A stretch of DNA of 64,000 bases from Okapia johnstoni (lineage: Eukaryota; Chordata; Mammalia; Artiodactyla; Giraffidae), in the NCBI GenBank assembly GCA_024291935.2, contig CM044313.1:87977001-88041000 (forward strand), read 5' to 3'. Made by a program: the position numbers and the translations under genes. This document shows, piece after piece, positions 1 to 11,957 of this stretch. Each line of letters begins with the position of its first letter. Positions within the stretch are counted from its first letter, which is position 1. The notes under the pieces are model-generated. The model saw only the letters and a program-made list of their open reading frames with translations, searched no databases and was not told the DNA's origin.

Positions 1-71
1 ATTCAACACAAATAATTGTCCAAGAAAATGGAAAGCAGTGCCAGTAGTGTCAGATAAGAAGTAGGCTCTAT

Positions 72-202
72 GTGCTGTGATGTGCTCAGTTGCTCAGTGG
101 TGTCCAACTCTTTGCGGCCCCATGGACTATTGCCCACCAGGCTCCTCTGTCCATGGGGATTCTCCAGGCAAGAATAGTGGAGTGGGTTGCCATGCCCTCC
201 TC
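72..202 (-). mobile_element. Bov-tA-type SINE, 5'-truncated
   Basis: The sequence reads as the reverse complement of the Bov-A body (contains tctgtccatggggattctcc and tactggagtgggttgcc-type blocks) without the tRNA-derived head. It is flanked by a perfect 12-bp direct repeat, agtaggctctat, at 60-71 and 203-214, which I take as the target-site duplication. The perfect TSD suggests the truncation happened at insertion. It is non-autonomous and was presumably mobilised by BovB reverse transcriptase (known for the family). Confidence 0.92.
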
Positions 203-407
203 AGTAGGCTCTATATTGGTGAGTAAAGATCAGTATGGAGAGTCCTCAGGAACAATCAGATTTCTGGTTGACAAGACTGAGCCTAAAAGCTGTCCAAGAA
301 GACAAGTGGGCTGGAGAAGTAGAATATTACAGGAGGAAAGCCAAAGTGTTCCTAATGCTGAAATTCTGTGAAGCTGGACTTAGCCTTCAGCTACATTTGT
401 TGTTGTT

Positions 408-665
408 TCCTTCAGTCTTTCCCAGCATTAGGGTCTTTTCCAACAAGTCGACTCTTAGCATCAGGTGGCCAAAGTGTTGGAGCTTCAGCTTCAGCATTAG
501 TCTTTCCAGTGAATATTCAGGGTTGATTTTCTTTAGGATTGACTGGTTTGATATCCTTGCTGTCCAAGGGACTCTAAAGAGTCTTCTCCAGCACCACAGT
601 TTGAAAGCATCAGTTATTCATCGCTCAGCCTTCTCTATGGTCCAACTGTCACATCCAAATATCCA
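408..665 (-). mobile_element. BovB LINE 3'-region fragment
   Basis: The reverse complement matches the BovB coding region downstream of the reverse transcriptase, the same section as 39.83-40.10 kb in this window. It has lost both the BovB 3' end and the RT region. The frames crossing it are degenerate. Confidence 0.85.
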
Positions 666-1852
666 GCTACCATAGTTCATAATCAGCTGATAGCAGAATG
701 TGTTTCTACCTCCAGGGGTCAATTGTCATCCTCCCTGCTGAATCCCTTTGCTTCAAGTAAGTTATGACAGCACAGAAATCGCTAGATATTTATCGTAGAC
801 AGTTAAATGAGACTATGATTGTATATAGGCTCATTACAAAGAGGGAACTCAGAGGGAATAGGAGTCAAATGTGAAAATCTCTTGTAGCAGATAGAAGTTG
901 GAGATACACACAGACACTGAAAAACTTTAAAATAAATGAAAAGAAACAGTATTAAGTAACCTTAAAATATGAAGTAATAAGTAACATTTTACATTTTTAT
1001 GTAACTACATATAAGAAGGGCTAGAATTCAAGCCATTCAACCACCAGCACAACATAGTCATCGATAAATGAGGATAGACATTCAGCAAGGTGCTGGAATG
1101 TGGGCTAGGAGGACCTTTCTCTATCCAGTATTAATAATGTGATTGCTAAACTATGGGGTGGTATGGAGGACCCAAGTCTGTCAATGTAATGATGGCACAG
1201 GCAGAATGTGTGGGTTTGGTAACTGGAAGCACTACCTATTTAACAAATGAATGGAATTATCTCAATATTTTTAAAACCAGTATGGAAGTAGTCTTGCTTG
1301 CTGGGTGAATATTAGCACTGTGCAAAGATTTTTTCTTCAATAATGTGTCATGGTGTTCCATGAAGATCTAAAATTGAATCTTAGCTGACTGAATGTGTTT
1401 GGTTACCTCTTGCTGTCAAGGGCATTTTGGATTCCTAGAAAAGAGTTATTTTAGAATACTATTAAATATATTTGGACAGTTGCTTCTCTGCTGAATGAAA
1501 CAGTGGAATTCAGGGGAAAAAAACGTGTCAAGCAGCAAGTTATCACACTTTTCTCTGCTTCATGACCTTCCACCACGCCCCACTGTAGATTCTGCTCATA
1601 TTTACTTTGACCAATGGTTTTAAAATAGAATGCATAAAACATCAGTTCCATCAATGGTAATTTTGATGTCCTAATCACCATTTTATAGATAATATTAAAT
1701 AACAAGGGTAAATTATTTTTGTCAATAGAGACAAATTCCCCTGGTATTTGTGACCATTTTGTTAGAGAGGTCAAATATTTCATATACCTCTGCCTTGCCT
1801 GATTAGTTCTATTTCCATAGTATAGTTAGTCCTATTTGAGTAAATTGTTATT
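666..1852. other. No recognised feature
   Basis: AT-rich single-copy-looking DNA. A 110-codon minus-strand frame at 1451-1783 has no recognisable motif and no homologue I know; I treat it as chance. Confidence 0.5.
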
Positions 1853-2056
1853 AGTGTTAACCACTCAGTCCTGTTCCACTCTTTGTGACCCCATGGAGTC
1901 ACTTTGTGACTCCTCTGTCGATGGAATTCTCTTGGCAAGAATACTGGAGTGGGTTGACATTTCCTTCTCTAGGGGATCTCCCAGACCTAGGGATCAAAGC
2001 CGGGTCTCCTAACATTGAGGGTGGAGTCTCTACCATCTGAGCCACCAGGAAGTCCA
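1853..2056 (-). mobile_element. Bov-tA SINE
   Basis: Near full-length Bov-tA in reverse: the tail side (gtgttaaccactcagtcctg) is at the left and the tRNA-derived head (ctgagccaccaggaagtcc) at the right. Many substitutions and a small internal duplication of the 'gtcactttgtgactc' type show it is old. No TSD was evident. Confidence 0.88.
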
Positions 2057-2061
2057 AATGG

Positions 2062-2283
2062 TTCTTGTTGTTGTTGTTCAGCCACTCAGTTGTATCCAAC
2101 TCTTTGCTGTCCCATGGACTGCAGCAAGCCAGGCTTTCCTGTCCTTCACCATCTCCCAGAGCTTGCTCAAATTCACGTCTATTGAGTCAGTGATGCCATC
2201 CAGTCATCTTGTCCTCTGTCATCCCCTTCTCCTCCTGCCTTCAATCTTTCCCAGCATCTGGGTCTTTCCCAGTGAGTCAGCTT
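2062..2283 (-). mobile_element. BovB LINE 3' end
   Basis: Starts with a gttgttgttgttcag tail (a CAA-type 3' tail read in reverse) followed by the BovB 3' end and part of its C-terminal coding region. It lies only a few bases from the preceding Bov-tA, so the two elements abut. It is 5'-truncated near 2283. Confidence 0.85.
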
Positions 2284-2644
2284 TTCACTTAACTTTATTT
2301 AAAACATAAATTCAATAAATTTTTATGACATGCTGCCAAAACTATGCACCTATTTATAATACACCTGTTGAATAGATAAGGAAAACTTCCATTTAGTTTA
2401 TAACATACATGAATTGTCTATTTTATTTTAAAGGAATAAACAGTCCTATCAAATTGAGGCATATCAGCTTTTCTACTGAAAGTTATTATTGAACACCTTT
2501 AGAAAATTTAGGGTACATAAAAGATGTATACACAATTATACTGCCAAAATAATTTGTAAGATTTTGATGAGTAGTCCTCTACATTGTGATGTATTATCTT
2601 GCACACTTTCATATGTTACTGTCATGTGTGTAAAGGAAAAAAAT
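2284..2644. other. No recognised feature
   Basis: AT-rich DNA without coding or repeat signal that I can name. Confidence 0.45.
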
Positions 2645-3100
2645 GCCCAATGTGAGAGCTGTGAGTTAAGTTTTGTTTGGGACCAAATGAGGACTGTAGC
2701 TCAGGAGACAGCCTCACGGATATCTCTGAGAAACTGCTTGGAAACGGTTGAGGGGAGGTCAGTTTCTATGTGACTTGAGCAAAGGGGGATACATGCACTT
2801 CAGCACACATTCGGTGGAGTCTTGCTGCTGGTCACAGGAAGGTTGTTGCTAGTCATGAGGAGCAGATGTCTCCATTGTTGATTTTTAGTGATTTTGTAGC
2901 TATGAGAAGATGCAAGAATTTGAACTCATAAAATCTCCTCCTGAAAATATCTAATTATCCTGTTCTGTTCTGTCAGTTTTTCCCAGAGCACAAAGTACCT
3001 CATTCTTGATCTCTACCCTAAACTTTTTTCAGGGTGTATTGAAGGTCAGTGATTGCAGTGGCTAGTTACCTAATCCTTGTAGAGGTAGATGGCAAGGACA
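2645..3100. repeat. Unclassified dispersed repeat (possible old LTR)
   Basis: A block with clearly different base composition (tgaggactgtagctcaggagacagc ... agaaactgcttgg ... atgagaagatgcaagaatt). It resembles a dispersed repeat I have seen in ruminant genomic sequence, but I cannot name the family or orientation. A 94-codon frame (2489-2773) overlaps it and is not regarded as a gene. Confidence 0.35.
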
Positions 3101-4149
3101 ATTTTAGTTGGCATATGTGTGTGCAAAGATATATATGTATGTATGTACATAAGCATTTACACATATATATTATATGGCCTCATTTTTTACATTATCTTAT
3201 ATCCACACTATTAACATTTCCAAATAATCACTGTTTTAACAATTATGTAGCATTTATACAACTATATATAAACTATTCCTAGGTAATCTAGTGATCAGAT
3301 AGTTAGATTTTTCAAACATTTTGCAGCTGGAATGAATTTGTTTATACAGTTTTCCTTTTGGCACCTCATGATATATTGTTAGGCACAGAATTACTGGGTT
3401 CATGAACATTTTTGTAACATGTTGCAAATTCTGACCAAATAGTTCAAATTTATTTTAGAAACAAAAGTCCAGTGTAAGTATACTCAGGCTGCAGGTGTTT
3501 GCTATGGAGAGTTAAAATAAGATCATTGGAGTCATCCACATAAGGAGAATTTTTATATTGCCTTAATTTTATATCCAGTAGCCTCTCCAATTTAACCACA
3601 ATTAACCCTTAGAGTATAAAAATATCTTTATATCATTCCTTTAAAAAACTCCCTCTTTACTTGAGTCGATATGTAGGTACATGATAGATATATAGATAAA
3701 TCTTAAATTAAATATATTATTTTGGAATAGCTTTTTTTCAGTTAATATATTAGCAACCATGTTGACATATATTTCCAAATGGTTTCCAAGTTATGTACTC
3801 ACTTTTGTAGCTACCAATATTTTAAACTGAGCAGATATGCATCTTATAAAGTGAAAATACAAAATCATTTCATAATGTATGAAACCTTCTCAAGATAAAG
3901 CAAAAAGCAAATGACATAGATGAAAAAGTGTCTTAAATCCAGAGTAATTATCTCACAAGGTGAGGCATTTCAGAAAGAGATATATACCCTTAGAACTAAG
4001 GATAGTATTGTAATGTATGTCACAAATGGCAATGAGTTATTGGGTGTGTAAGGCAATGACAGGAATCTGATTCCTGCATGCATAATACATATGAGATCCT
4101 GGAAGGACTGTGTCAGTAAAAAGAATGTTCAAATTAATGAAATATCCCA
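3101..4149. other. AT-rich DNA, no recognised gene
   Basis: Includes short tata/tgta-rich runs around 3125-3175 and 3665-3720. Nothing coding and no nameable repeat. Confidence 0.5.
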
Positions 4150-4530
4150 TCTGTCTTGGACTGACTTTTGCCCCTCTCACACACAAAAAAAAATATGTTA
4201 AAGAATTATCATCTAATGCCTTAAAAAGTGGCCATATTTGAAGACAGAGTCTTTAAAGATGCAATTAGGTTAAAATGAGGTCATTAGGGTGGGCCCTAAT
4301 CCAATATGACGGATGTCTTTCTAAGAAGAGGAAGTTTGGACACAGATATAAGTAAAGAAAGAATATCATGAAAACATGAAGTGATCGACTGCAAGTCAAG
4401 GAGATAGAGTTCAGAATCAACCATCCTTGTCAGTACCTTAATAGCTGACCTCTAGCTCCAGAACTGCAAGAAAATAAATTTCTGTTGTTTAGAATACCCA
4501 ATCTGTTTTATGTCATTATGACAGCCCTAC
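4150..4530 (+). repeat. Old LTR-like repeat (MaLR/MST-MLT type)
   Basis: Shares an ordered set of blocks with 36.33-36.78 kb and 59.73-60.10 kb: a ttaaaatgaggtcatta block, a gtgtcctt/gatgtcttt-aagaag block, a ctccagaactg block, a polyadenylation-like aaaataaatttctgttg, and a terminal ttatgacagcc. This order fits ERVL-MaLR LTRs. Family assignment is from memory; the homology among the three copies is visible in the sequence. Confidence 0.55.
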
Positions 4531-4654
4531 CATACTGATATACTGTCTGTAGTGAGACTTTGCTTTGAGAGGGGATTCTCCTATCTAGAAAGAAAACCCT
4601 AATCCATATGCTCCAAGAGTATAAAGTTCAAGTGCACTTTTCTAAAGCAGAAGA

Positions 4655-5755
4655 TCCAACATTCATTGGATCATGGAGAAGTCCAGGGAGTTCCAGAAAA
4701 ATATCTACTTCTGCTTTGACTACGCTAAAGCCTTTGACTCTGTGGATCACAACAAACTGTGGGAAATTCTTAAAGAGATGGGAGTACCAGACCACCTTAC
4801 CAGTCTCCTGAGAAACCTATATGTGGGTCAAGAAGCAACAACTAGAACCAGACATGGAACAATGGGCTAGTTCCAAATTGGGAAAGGAGCACGTCAAGCA
4901 GTATATTGTCACCCTGCTTATTTAACTTCTATGCAGAGGATATCATGTGAAATACTGGGCCAGATAAATCACAAGCTGCAATCAAGTTTACCAGGAGAAA
5001 TATCAACAACCTAGGATATGCAGATGACACCACTCGTATGACAGAAAGTGAAGAGGAACTAAAGAGCCTCTTGAGGGTGAAAGACGAGAGTGAAAAATTG
5101 AAACTCAACAATTAAAAAATGAAGATCTTGTATCTCTTCCATCATTTCATGGCAAATAGATGGGGAAAAAGTGGAAGCAGTGACAGATTTTGTTTTCTTG
5201 GGCTCCAAAATCACTGCAGAATGTTACTGCAGTCATGAAATTAAAAGACATTTGCTCCTTGGAAGACCAGCTATGACAAACTTAAATAGTGTGTCACTTC
5301 GCCTACAGAGGTCCATATAGTCAAAGCTATGGTTTCTCCAGTAGTCATGTATGGATATGAGAGTTGGACTGTAAAGAAGACTGAGCATTGAAGAATTGAT
5401 ACTTTCCAACTGTGGTGCTGTAGAAGGCTCTTGAGAGTCCCTTGGACTGCAAGGATATCAAACTAGTCAATCCTAGAGGAAATCAACCCTGAATATTCAC
5501 GAAAAGGACTGATGCTGAATCTCCAATATTTTGGCCACCTGATGCAAACAGCCAACTCATTGGCAAATACCCTGATGTTGGGAAAGACTGAAGGCAAAAG
5601 GAGAAAGGGGCGGCAGAGGATGAGATGGTTAGATAGCATCACTGACTCAATGAACATGAATTTGAGAAAATTCTGGCAGATAGTGGAGGACGGAAGAATC
5701 TGGCATACTATAGTCCATGGGGTCATAAGGAGTTGGACCTGACTTAGGGGCTCAG
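4655..5755 (+). mobile_element. BovB LINE fragment, RT to 3' end
   Basis: Begins inside the reverse transcriptase (frame reading SREFQKNIYFCFDYAKAFDS) and continues through a damaged YADD region, the C-terminal domain (frame 5512-5742, ending near the 3' end) to a decayed 3' terminus near 5755. Many stops and small indels, including loss of a residue in the FCLIDY block, make it a dead and older copy than the one at 37-40 kb. Confidence 0.9.
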
Positions 5756-6589
5756 GAAAAGTAAGATATAAGAATTCAGGTTAAAAATTTACAACTGAGG
5801 AAACTGACAGTCTTGGTAACTTACAGGGAATTAATGCTTTTCTTATAGAATTTGTTCTATATTATAGACAGAGAAAAATAGCTTCTTGCTTAAGATGTAG
5901 TTTTGAAAAAAAATATAGTGATCAAGGGTTAGTGAACCGTTTTAAAGATTTTCCAAATGCAAATATATGAAGAGATCACAGTCACCCCAAGAATGTAAAA
6001 AATACAAAAATATCAAGAGGTGATAAGATGGATATTTTATACAATAAAAGAGAAGAAAGGAAAATCATGAACAATGAAAGAAAAATGTTGAGCAAGGAAT
6101 ACATTTGTTGGGGGGAAAAAAGGAAATGTAATTACAGTAGGATAAAATGTCTACTGAAATTTGAACCTTGTGAATATTTGGTTTCTTACTCATTTAAATA
6201 GTGAGTGGCATTTTTTATTTTAATATAGTCATATGTATTGATCTTTCCCTTTATGATAGTGTTCTTTTCGTCTCATTTATATAACTAATTCTTACTCCGA
6301 AGTTATGCAGATATTCTCTTGTGTTATCTTCTAGAAATATTTTTTTTACCTTTTACATCTGGCTTTAATTTTTGTTTGTGAAGTGATATAAGCATCAAGT
6401 TTCACTCTTTTTTTCATTATACAATTCAAAGGATCAACCACTATTTATTGAAATTTCAACCCTTTTTCATAGTTCTTTGTCATAAATCAAATGACCATGT
6501 CTATGGAAATCTGTTTCTGGACTTCTGTTGTACACTGTCAGAATCATAGAGTAGAGAATACATTTGTAGCACAAATAGGCCATAAATGT
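5756..6589. other. No recognised feature
   Basis: AT-rich, A-runs, no coding signal. Confidence 0.5.
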
Positions 6590-7060
6590 CTAATCCAGAT
6601 GGTATAAAGAATACCTGTAAATTAATCAGAAAAGACAGAAAACTTATTAGAGAAAAGGTTTAGACAGACACTTCGAAAAGAGGAATGTACAAGTTGCTAG
6701 TAAACATATGAAGTATCTCCATTACTTTATTCACTAGGGGAATATAAAGTAAAACCTCAATGAGATAATAACAGCATAAATAAAGCAGAAATACTGAAAT
6801 TGAAAATACACTGCCAATCTAAAGTGTTGGCAAGAAAGTGAAGAAATAAGAATCCTCCTATCTTACTAGGGTACCTGTAAATTGGTATGAATTACTTAGT
6901 AATACACTAAGATTTATCTTCTAAATTTGAAGATATGCATGCATATTTGCAGCAAAAGGCATTTGAAAGACACAAACATTAAAAAACTGGATATAATCCA
7001 TTAACAACACAAATATACAGAAATAATTAAATATTAAAAAAATACAACACTATCAGCAAA
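6590..7060 (+). mobile_element. Old L1 (L1M-like) ORF2 3' end fragment
   Basis: Follows the order of the mammalian L1 ORF2 C-terminus/3' region in sense direction: acagacacttcgaaaagagg, then acatatgaagtatctcc, gggaatataaagtaaaacctcaatgagata, aagtgttggcaagaaagtgaag. Highly diverged with many indels and no open frame. Boundaries are approximate. Confidence 0.55.
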
Positions 7061-7447
7061 GTAAATTTAAAAAATAAATATTTGCAGCAGAAACATTATG
7101 AGTCTTACTATAAGTTCACATTTACTGTTTGAATATCAGAAATATACAAAAAATTATGGTTCTATGGTGTTAGAAGTAGTGATCATAATAAAGTTTGGGA
7201 AGAATGCAGGGGTATTAGGGAGGGACACTAAGGGATTTCTGGGGACTCTCCTAATATTGTATCTTTTTGCTTTTAGCCTGGGTGTTGGTTGCATAATTAT
7301 AAATTCCCATTTTTTTGAGATATATATATGACCTACATATTGTCTTATGATGTATGTTTATAATTTAATCGTATAGTTTATTAAAAGTCAATAGATATGA
7401 GAAATTTCAGGTAAGAAATCACAGTTACTATAGTTTATTAATTCATT
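7061..7447. other. No recognised feature
   Basis: AT-rich. A 77-codon frame at 7098-7331 has no motif and is probably chance. Confidence 0.45.
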
Positions 7448-7459
7448 CAGGACCAAATC

Positions 7460-7732
7460 GGAGAAGGCAATGGCACCCCACTCCAGTACTCTTGCCTGGA
7501 GAATCCCATGGACGGAGGAGCCTGGTGGGCTGCGGTCCATGGGGTTGCTAAGAGTCGGACATGACTGAGCGACTTCACTGTCACTTTTCACTTTCATGCA
7601 CTGGAGAAGGAAATGGCAACCCACTCCAGTGTTCTTGCCTGGAGAATCCCAGGGACGGCGGAGCCTGGTGGGCTGCCATCTATGGGGTCGCACAGAGTCG
7701 GACACAACTGACGTGACTTAGCAGCAGTTAGC
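7460..7732 (+). mobile_element. BOV-A2 dimeric SINE, complete with TSD
   Basis: Two Bov-A monomers: ggagaaggcaatggcacccc at 7460 and ggagaaggaaatggcaaccc near 7603, joined by the linker cactttcatgca, ending in gacttagcagcagttagc. A perfect 12-bp TSD, caggaccaaatc, is present at 7448-7459 and 7732-7743. Low divergence from the family and an intact TSD suggest a comparatively recent insertion. The reading frames through it are SINE artefacts. Confidence 0.95.
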
Positions 7733-7743
7733 AGGACCAAATC

Positions 7744-8209
7744 AATAAGAAAAAAGACAATTTCTAAACACTGAAAGAAAATCAAAACACATAAGTCTAA
7801 CTATATATAGCAAGTTGTTTACTTATCCACACTGGAGAAGGAATTATTTCCAATGTTTTCAGAACACTGTATTCTACAGTTTATCCTCAGCCAAATATAT
7901 TTTATAATTAAATAAAACTGCAAATAAATCTTACAATTTATTCTGCTTTCTTACCATTCAAAGTAATGCTGTCATTATTACTTTGAAATTGTGTATATGA
8001 AAATTTGTGTAGTGATAGATAAATTTAGCAAAAAATTAATTATGCTTACTTATTAGATTTTCAGTACAAGAGAACAAAGAAATTCAAGCTTAAAATCAAA
8101 GAAATTTTGTAAACAGCATATAGCACTAAATATGAATTTGAAATATCAATATAAAGTCATGAATTTTTAAAAATCCATCTGTGTATCAGTACAGTAAAAC
8201 AACAAACAC
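7744..8209. other. No recognised feature
   Basis: AT-rich, no gene or nameable repeat. Confidence 0.5.
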
Positions 8210-8224
8210 TATTGACACATGCAC

Positions 8225-8520
8225 TAAACAGCCGTGATGGCCAAAGCAAGCTAAATATTGGCCCAACAGTAAGACCTGCCATATACCAAGGCCAGTCTAG
8301 CTACTGTGCCTGTGAATGTTCTACCTGTCAGAACAGAAATCTGTGTTGATCTGTGGATGCTGCATGCACTATTGCTCAGGGAGACCAGAAGGCCACTTGG
8401 TGACAAATCGATTATCACCATGGAGGCTACCACTCTATTTTGCCCCAAGCAGGGTGGCACACTTTTAACCATCTTCACAAATTTTGTCAGTTAAGTCCTT
8501 TATCTTTACTTTTGACCTTA
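8225..8520 (+). pseudogene. Decayed ERVL-like pol (integrase) remnant, tentative
   Basis: In one plus-strand frame a CxCxxC-like block (near 8310-8330) is followed about 25 codons later by a GDQ-ATW-(stop)-QIDY block (near 8380-8420). This resembles the region of ERVL-type integrases where the zinc-binding module is followed by a WWQ(I/V)DY motif; here one W is a stop codon. Beyond QIDY the similarity fades. No open frame survives. It could extend toward 10.3 kb, where base composition is also higher in GC, but I cannot prove it. Confidence 0.35.
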
Positions 8521-8921
8521 CCAGTCATAACAGTAATCGCAGCCTGCTGGTGGTTAAGTGCTGACTTCTGACCTCTATTACTATTGAGCCCTAGCATTCA
8601 ACTCTGCAGCTTCCCCTTCTATGTCAGTCCTGTTCCGCACAGGAGAACTCCATAGTACTTTGGGTGCCCTCTCACTCCATATTCTTGATGTATGGTGAGT
8701 GTTCTGGACTCTCTTATGGAATATAAATCTCTGAAGGGTATTTGACTTTATATAATATATCCATTCCAGTGTGCCTGCTTCTGTTAACCTCCTTCTTCAA
8801 TACCATCTCCTCAGGCGAAGCAAACATCCCCTCTGCACTTAGTGCTTGTCATTTACCTTTCCCAGGTTTTGAAGGGCCACCTCAATAGCAACATTTTTTC
8901 TAATACTTTGAGGTCTCTCCT
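8521..8921. other. Unassigned, moderately GC-richer stretch
   Basis: Not obviously unique AT desert DNA and possibly continuing the retroviral remnant to its left. No frame is open. Confidence 0.3.
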
Positions 8922-8929
8922 AGGATAAT

Positions 8930-9146
8930 AACTGCTGCTGTTGCTTAGTCATTTTAGTCGTGTCCGACTCTGTGTGACCCTATGGACTGTAGCCCACCAG
9001 GCTCCTCTGTCCATGGAATTCTCTAGGCAAAGGTACTGGAGTGAGTTGCCATGCCATCCTCCAGGGGATCTTCCCGACCCACAGAGCGAGCCAGGATCTC
9101 CTGCATTCCAGGCAAATTCTTTACCACTGAGCCACCAGGAAAGTCC
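8930..9146 (-). mobile_element. Bov-tA SINE
   Basis: Full-length Bov-tA in reverse with the tRNA-derived head at the right (gagccaccaggaaagtcc). The 8-bp repeat aggataat at 8922-8929 and 9147-9154 is a probable TSD. Confidence 0.92.
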
Positions 9147-9164
9147 AGGATAATTATGGCCTAG

Positions 9165-9438
9165 TGCTGCTGCTGCTGCTGCTGCTAAGTCACTTCAGCC
9201 ATGTCCAACTCTGTGTGACCCCATAGACGGCAGCCCACCAGGCTCCTCGGTCTCTGAGATTCTTCAGGCAAGAATACTGGAGTGGGTTTCCATTTCCTTC
9301 TCCAATGCATGCATGCACGCTAAGTCGCTTCAGTCGTGTCCTACCCTGTGCGACCCCATAGATGGCAGCCTACCAGGCTCCTCCGTCCACAGGATTCTCC
9401 AGGCAAGAATACTGGAGTGGATTGCCATTGCCTTCTCC
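9165..9438 (-). mobile_element. BOV-A2 dimeric SINE
   Basis: Starts with a (GCT)7 run at about 9168-9188 and taagtcacttcagcc, then two monomers joined at ccaatgcatgcatgcacgctaag, ending ccattgccttctcc. The (GCT)n is the 3' tail of the element read in reverse and a potential trinucleotide microsatellite. No clear TSD. Confidence 0.92.
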
Positions 9439-10340
9439 ATGTCCTACTAAAGAGTACCCAAATCAATAAATAGTTGCTTGCTTACACTGAATGTTTTGGC
9501 CCCCTTGTTCAAAAACCCTAAGAATCAATCCTAAAAATAACTTCCTGGCTCCGTTCTGAACATGATTATTTCTTGCAACTCTTGGTGTATGGTATCTTGC
9601 CTATGTTAGGTTCAGTGCATTCCAAGGCAGGTTTTTTTTGGATTTATTGCTATAATTATCCTCGCAGTCAAGAAAGGATATGGAGTAACTCCTGAGGACG
9701 AAACCTCTTACCTTGTGGGCCAGCACCTTCCTTTCTGCAGCCACTTCCTGCAGAACAGAGTGCTAGCTAGCTCTCTTTAGGAAGGGTAGGCAAACTCTGG
9801 ATATGCAGAGAATCCACATGCACAGATATGTCAGTATGCATACCCCTGCCCCATATGGATTTTTCCCATAACAGGCCTGTGAGCACTAAGCATCTAAATG
9901 ATTTCGGAGATCTCCAACTTTAATAAATAGATCTACAGCTTGATGCTCACCTTCAGTCTGTTTTTCCACTCCTAGAGATAAAGACCTTTTTAATGACCTT
10001 CTTCAACTTATGCTTAGCTATTAACTTCTTGTCCTCAGGTTCTTAATATCCCTCTGATGGCACCCATACAGCTTAGCAGAAACCAACCAGTTCTGTTTTC
10101 TTCGTAGGCACTGTCCTCTCATCTGCTCATTGCGCCTTATATTTCTGAGTGCCTGAATCATCACCTCTGCTGCAGCATTCCCCAGCACTGGACATTTCCC
10201 AAGGTGGCAATCAGTGAAATATTGAGCAGCTGAGTCACTATCTTCTACTCAGCACCTCACCTGTCAACCATACCCCACCTCTGATGCATGGTGTGAAGCC
10301 AGTCCCAGATTCCCCATCTTACCACCTGTATTATTGGAAC
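9439..10340. other. Unassigned, possible old ERV-related DNA
   Basis: GC-richer than the surrounding desert, with no open frame and no splice-like organisation that I trust. It may belong with the integrase trace at 8.2 kb. Confidence 0.3.
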
Positions 10341-10740
10341 ACTTCTGTTTTAGTCTTGAGCCTCTGAAGTAGATACCTAAACTAAAGAAGGCATGTGTGT
10401 AATTTATTAAGGGCAATGCCTAATAAGAAAAAAACAAAGGTATCCAGAAAAGACTGGGAGAGCTACTAGTCTGTCCTGCTGATCTGACTGCAGAAAAAGG
10501 CAAGAGAGAAGGAAGAAAGTTTGAGTGAAGTATTTTAGAAGGCAAATCAGGTCCAAGAGGGTTCAGCAAGTTCATTCCTGAGCCAGCATCACTCCTCAGT
10601 TGAGTCCTATGTCTCCTAAGAACAGGGCTAACTTAATATCCTGCCATGATGAGTCATGGGCTGAAATTTGTGGGAAGTGTGGCCTCAGTGTGAACAGTGA
10701 TGAATTATAGAGTGTAGCAGCGGGAGCCATCAGTCAACCA
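10341..10740. other. Unassigned, possible LTR-like block
   Basis: Contains tgtaatttattaagggcaatgcc and purine-rich sequence reminiscent of ERVL-class LTRs (MLT2-like). This is weak recall only. Confidence 0.22.
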
Positions 10741-11669
10741 TACTCTCTGCAGACAGAGATTGAGAAGCACTTTTTCATGGCTTCCACATGTATAAATGAA
10801 TATATCTGAGTCTGGATACCAACTGTAGCATTGAAGAATTCAGTGTAGTTAGGGCTTCTATTGAGCATGAAAAGAAGCTCTGTGGTTGCCACTAGAGTAA
10901 AACATGGGATATAAAGACTTCTGATATCTATGAGTCACTCCTATTGGATCCATTTTATTAGAGTTCAGAAAATAATACTTTGAGATATGGATAACGAATT
11001 TATGATTAAGTTGTCATATAGAGTGAGAGGACCCAAGCATCTCTGTATTAAGTGTGAAGGCCCAGTGAGAGTAGCTTTTCAAAAACCAAGGCAGAGGCAA
11101 TGATAAGAAAAAGGAAAGTTCATAATAGAAATATTTGTGAGAAATGAATAAAGCAAAAGGATCTCATGAGCTCAGTGTACCCATAACTAAGAACTTACTG
11201 AGAAATTCTTCCAAGATAGAGTCAGTGGGATGGTAAAGATAAAATCCTGACCAAAATATATTATGAAACAAATGGGAGCTAATAATAATAATGTTTCCTC
11301 CAAATTTCACCTGGTATTAGTTGGAAGCCCAGCTATATGATTATAGAAAGCCTCAACTATATAGCACAAAATCAGATTCTATCAGGTGTATGGTTTTCCA
11401 GTCATTGCATTTGTATTCAATCTATATTTGAATATGCCCAAAGGCAATTGCATTCACTTCATTGTCATTTGAATGTCCACGTCTGTAAAAATTCAAAAGC
11501 ACCGAGGAAATCCTCCCCATAAATGACCCAGAGGTATAGGGTCGGGTATCTCCCTTCTCCCATGCTTTCCAGTGGTGGATCTACTACACGAACCTCTTCC
11601 CATATCAGTTAAACTCCTGTCTTATATGAAGATGAACTCATGACTACATTATAACTATTATAGGGATCC
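10741..11669. other. No recognised feature
   Basis: AT-rich, no coding evidence. A 61-codon frame at 11337-11522 has no motif. Confidence 0.45.
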
Positions 11670-11681
11670 AGAGGATTCATC

Positions 11682-11945
11682 TTGGAGAAGGCAATGGCAA
11701 CCCACTCCAGTACTCTTGCCTGGAAAATACCATGGCTGGAGGAGCCTGGTAGGCTGCAGCCCATGGGGTCGCAAAGAGTCGGACACGACTGAGCGACTTC
11801 ACTTTCACTTTCATGCATTGGAGAAGGAAACAGCAACCCACTCCAGTGTTCTTGCCTGGACAATCCCAGGGACGGGGGAGCCTGGTGGGCTGCCGTCTAT
11901 GGGGTCACACAGAGTCAGACACGACTGAAGCGACTTAGCAGCAGC
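11682..11945 (+). mobile_element. BOV-A2 dimeric SINE, complete with TSD
   Basis: Dimer in sense direction ending gacttagcagcagc. A perfect 12-bp TSD, agaggattcatc, is present at 11670-11681 and 11946-11957. It is very similar to the copies at 7.46 kb and 14.68 kb. Confidence 0.95.
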
Positions 11946-11957
11946 AGAGGATTCATC

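Noticed and set aside
90..371. Plus-strand frame starting MLSGVQLFAAPWT as a gene
   Set aside because: It is a frame through a reversed Bov-tA SINE; similar SINE-derived peptides recur at many other SINE sites in the window.
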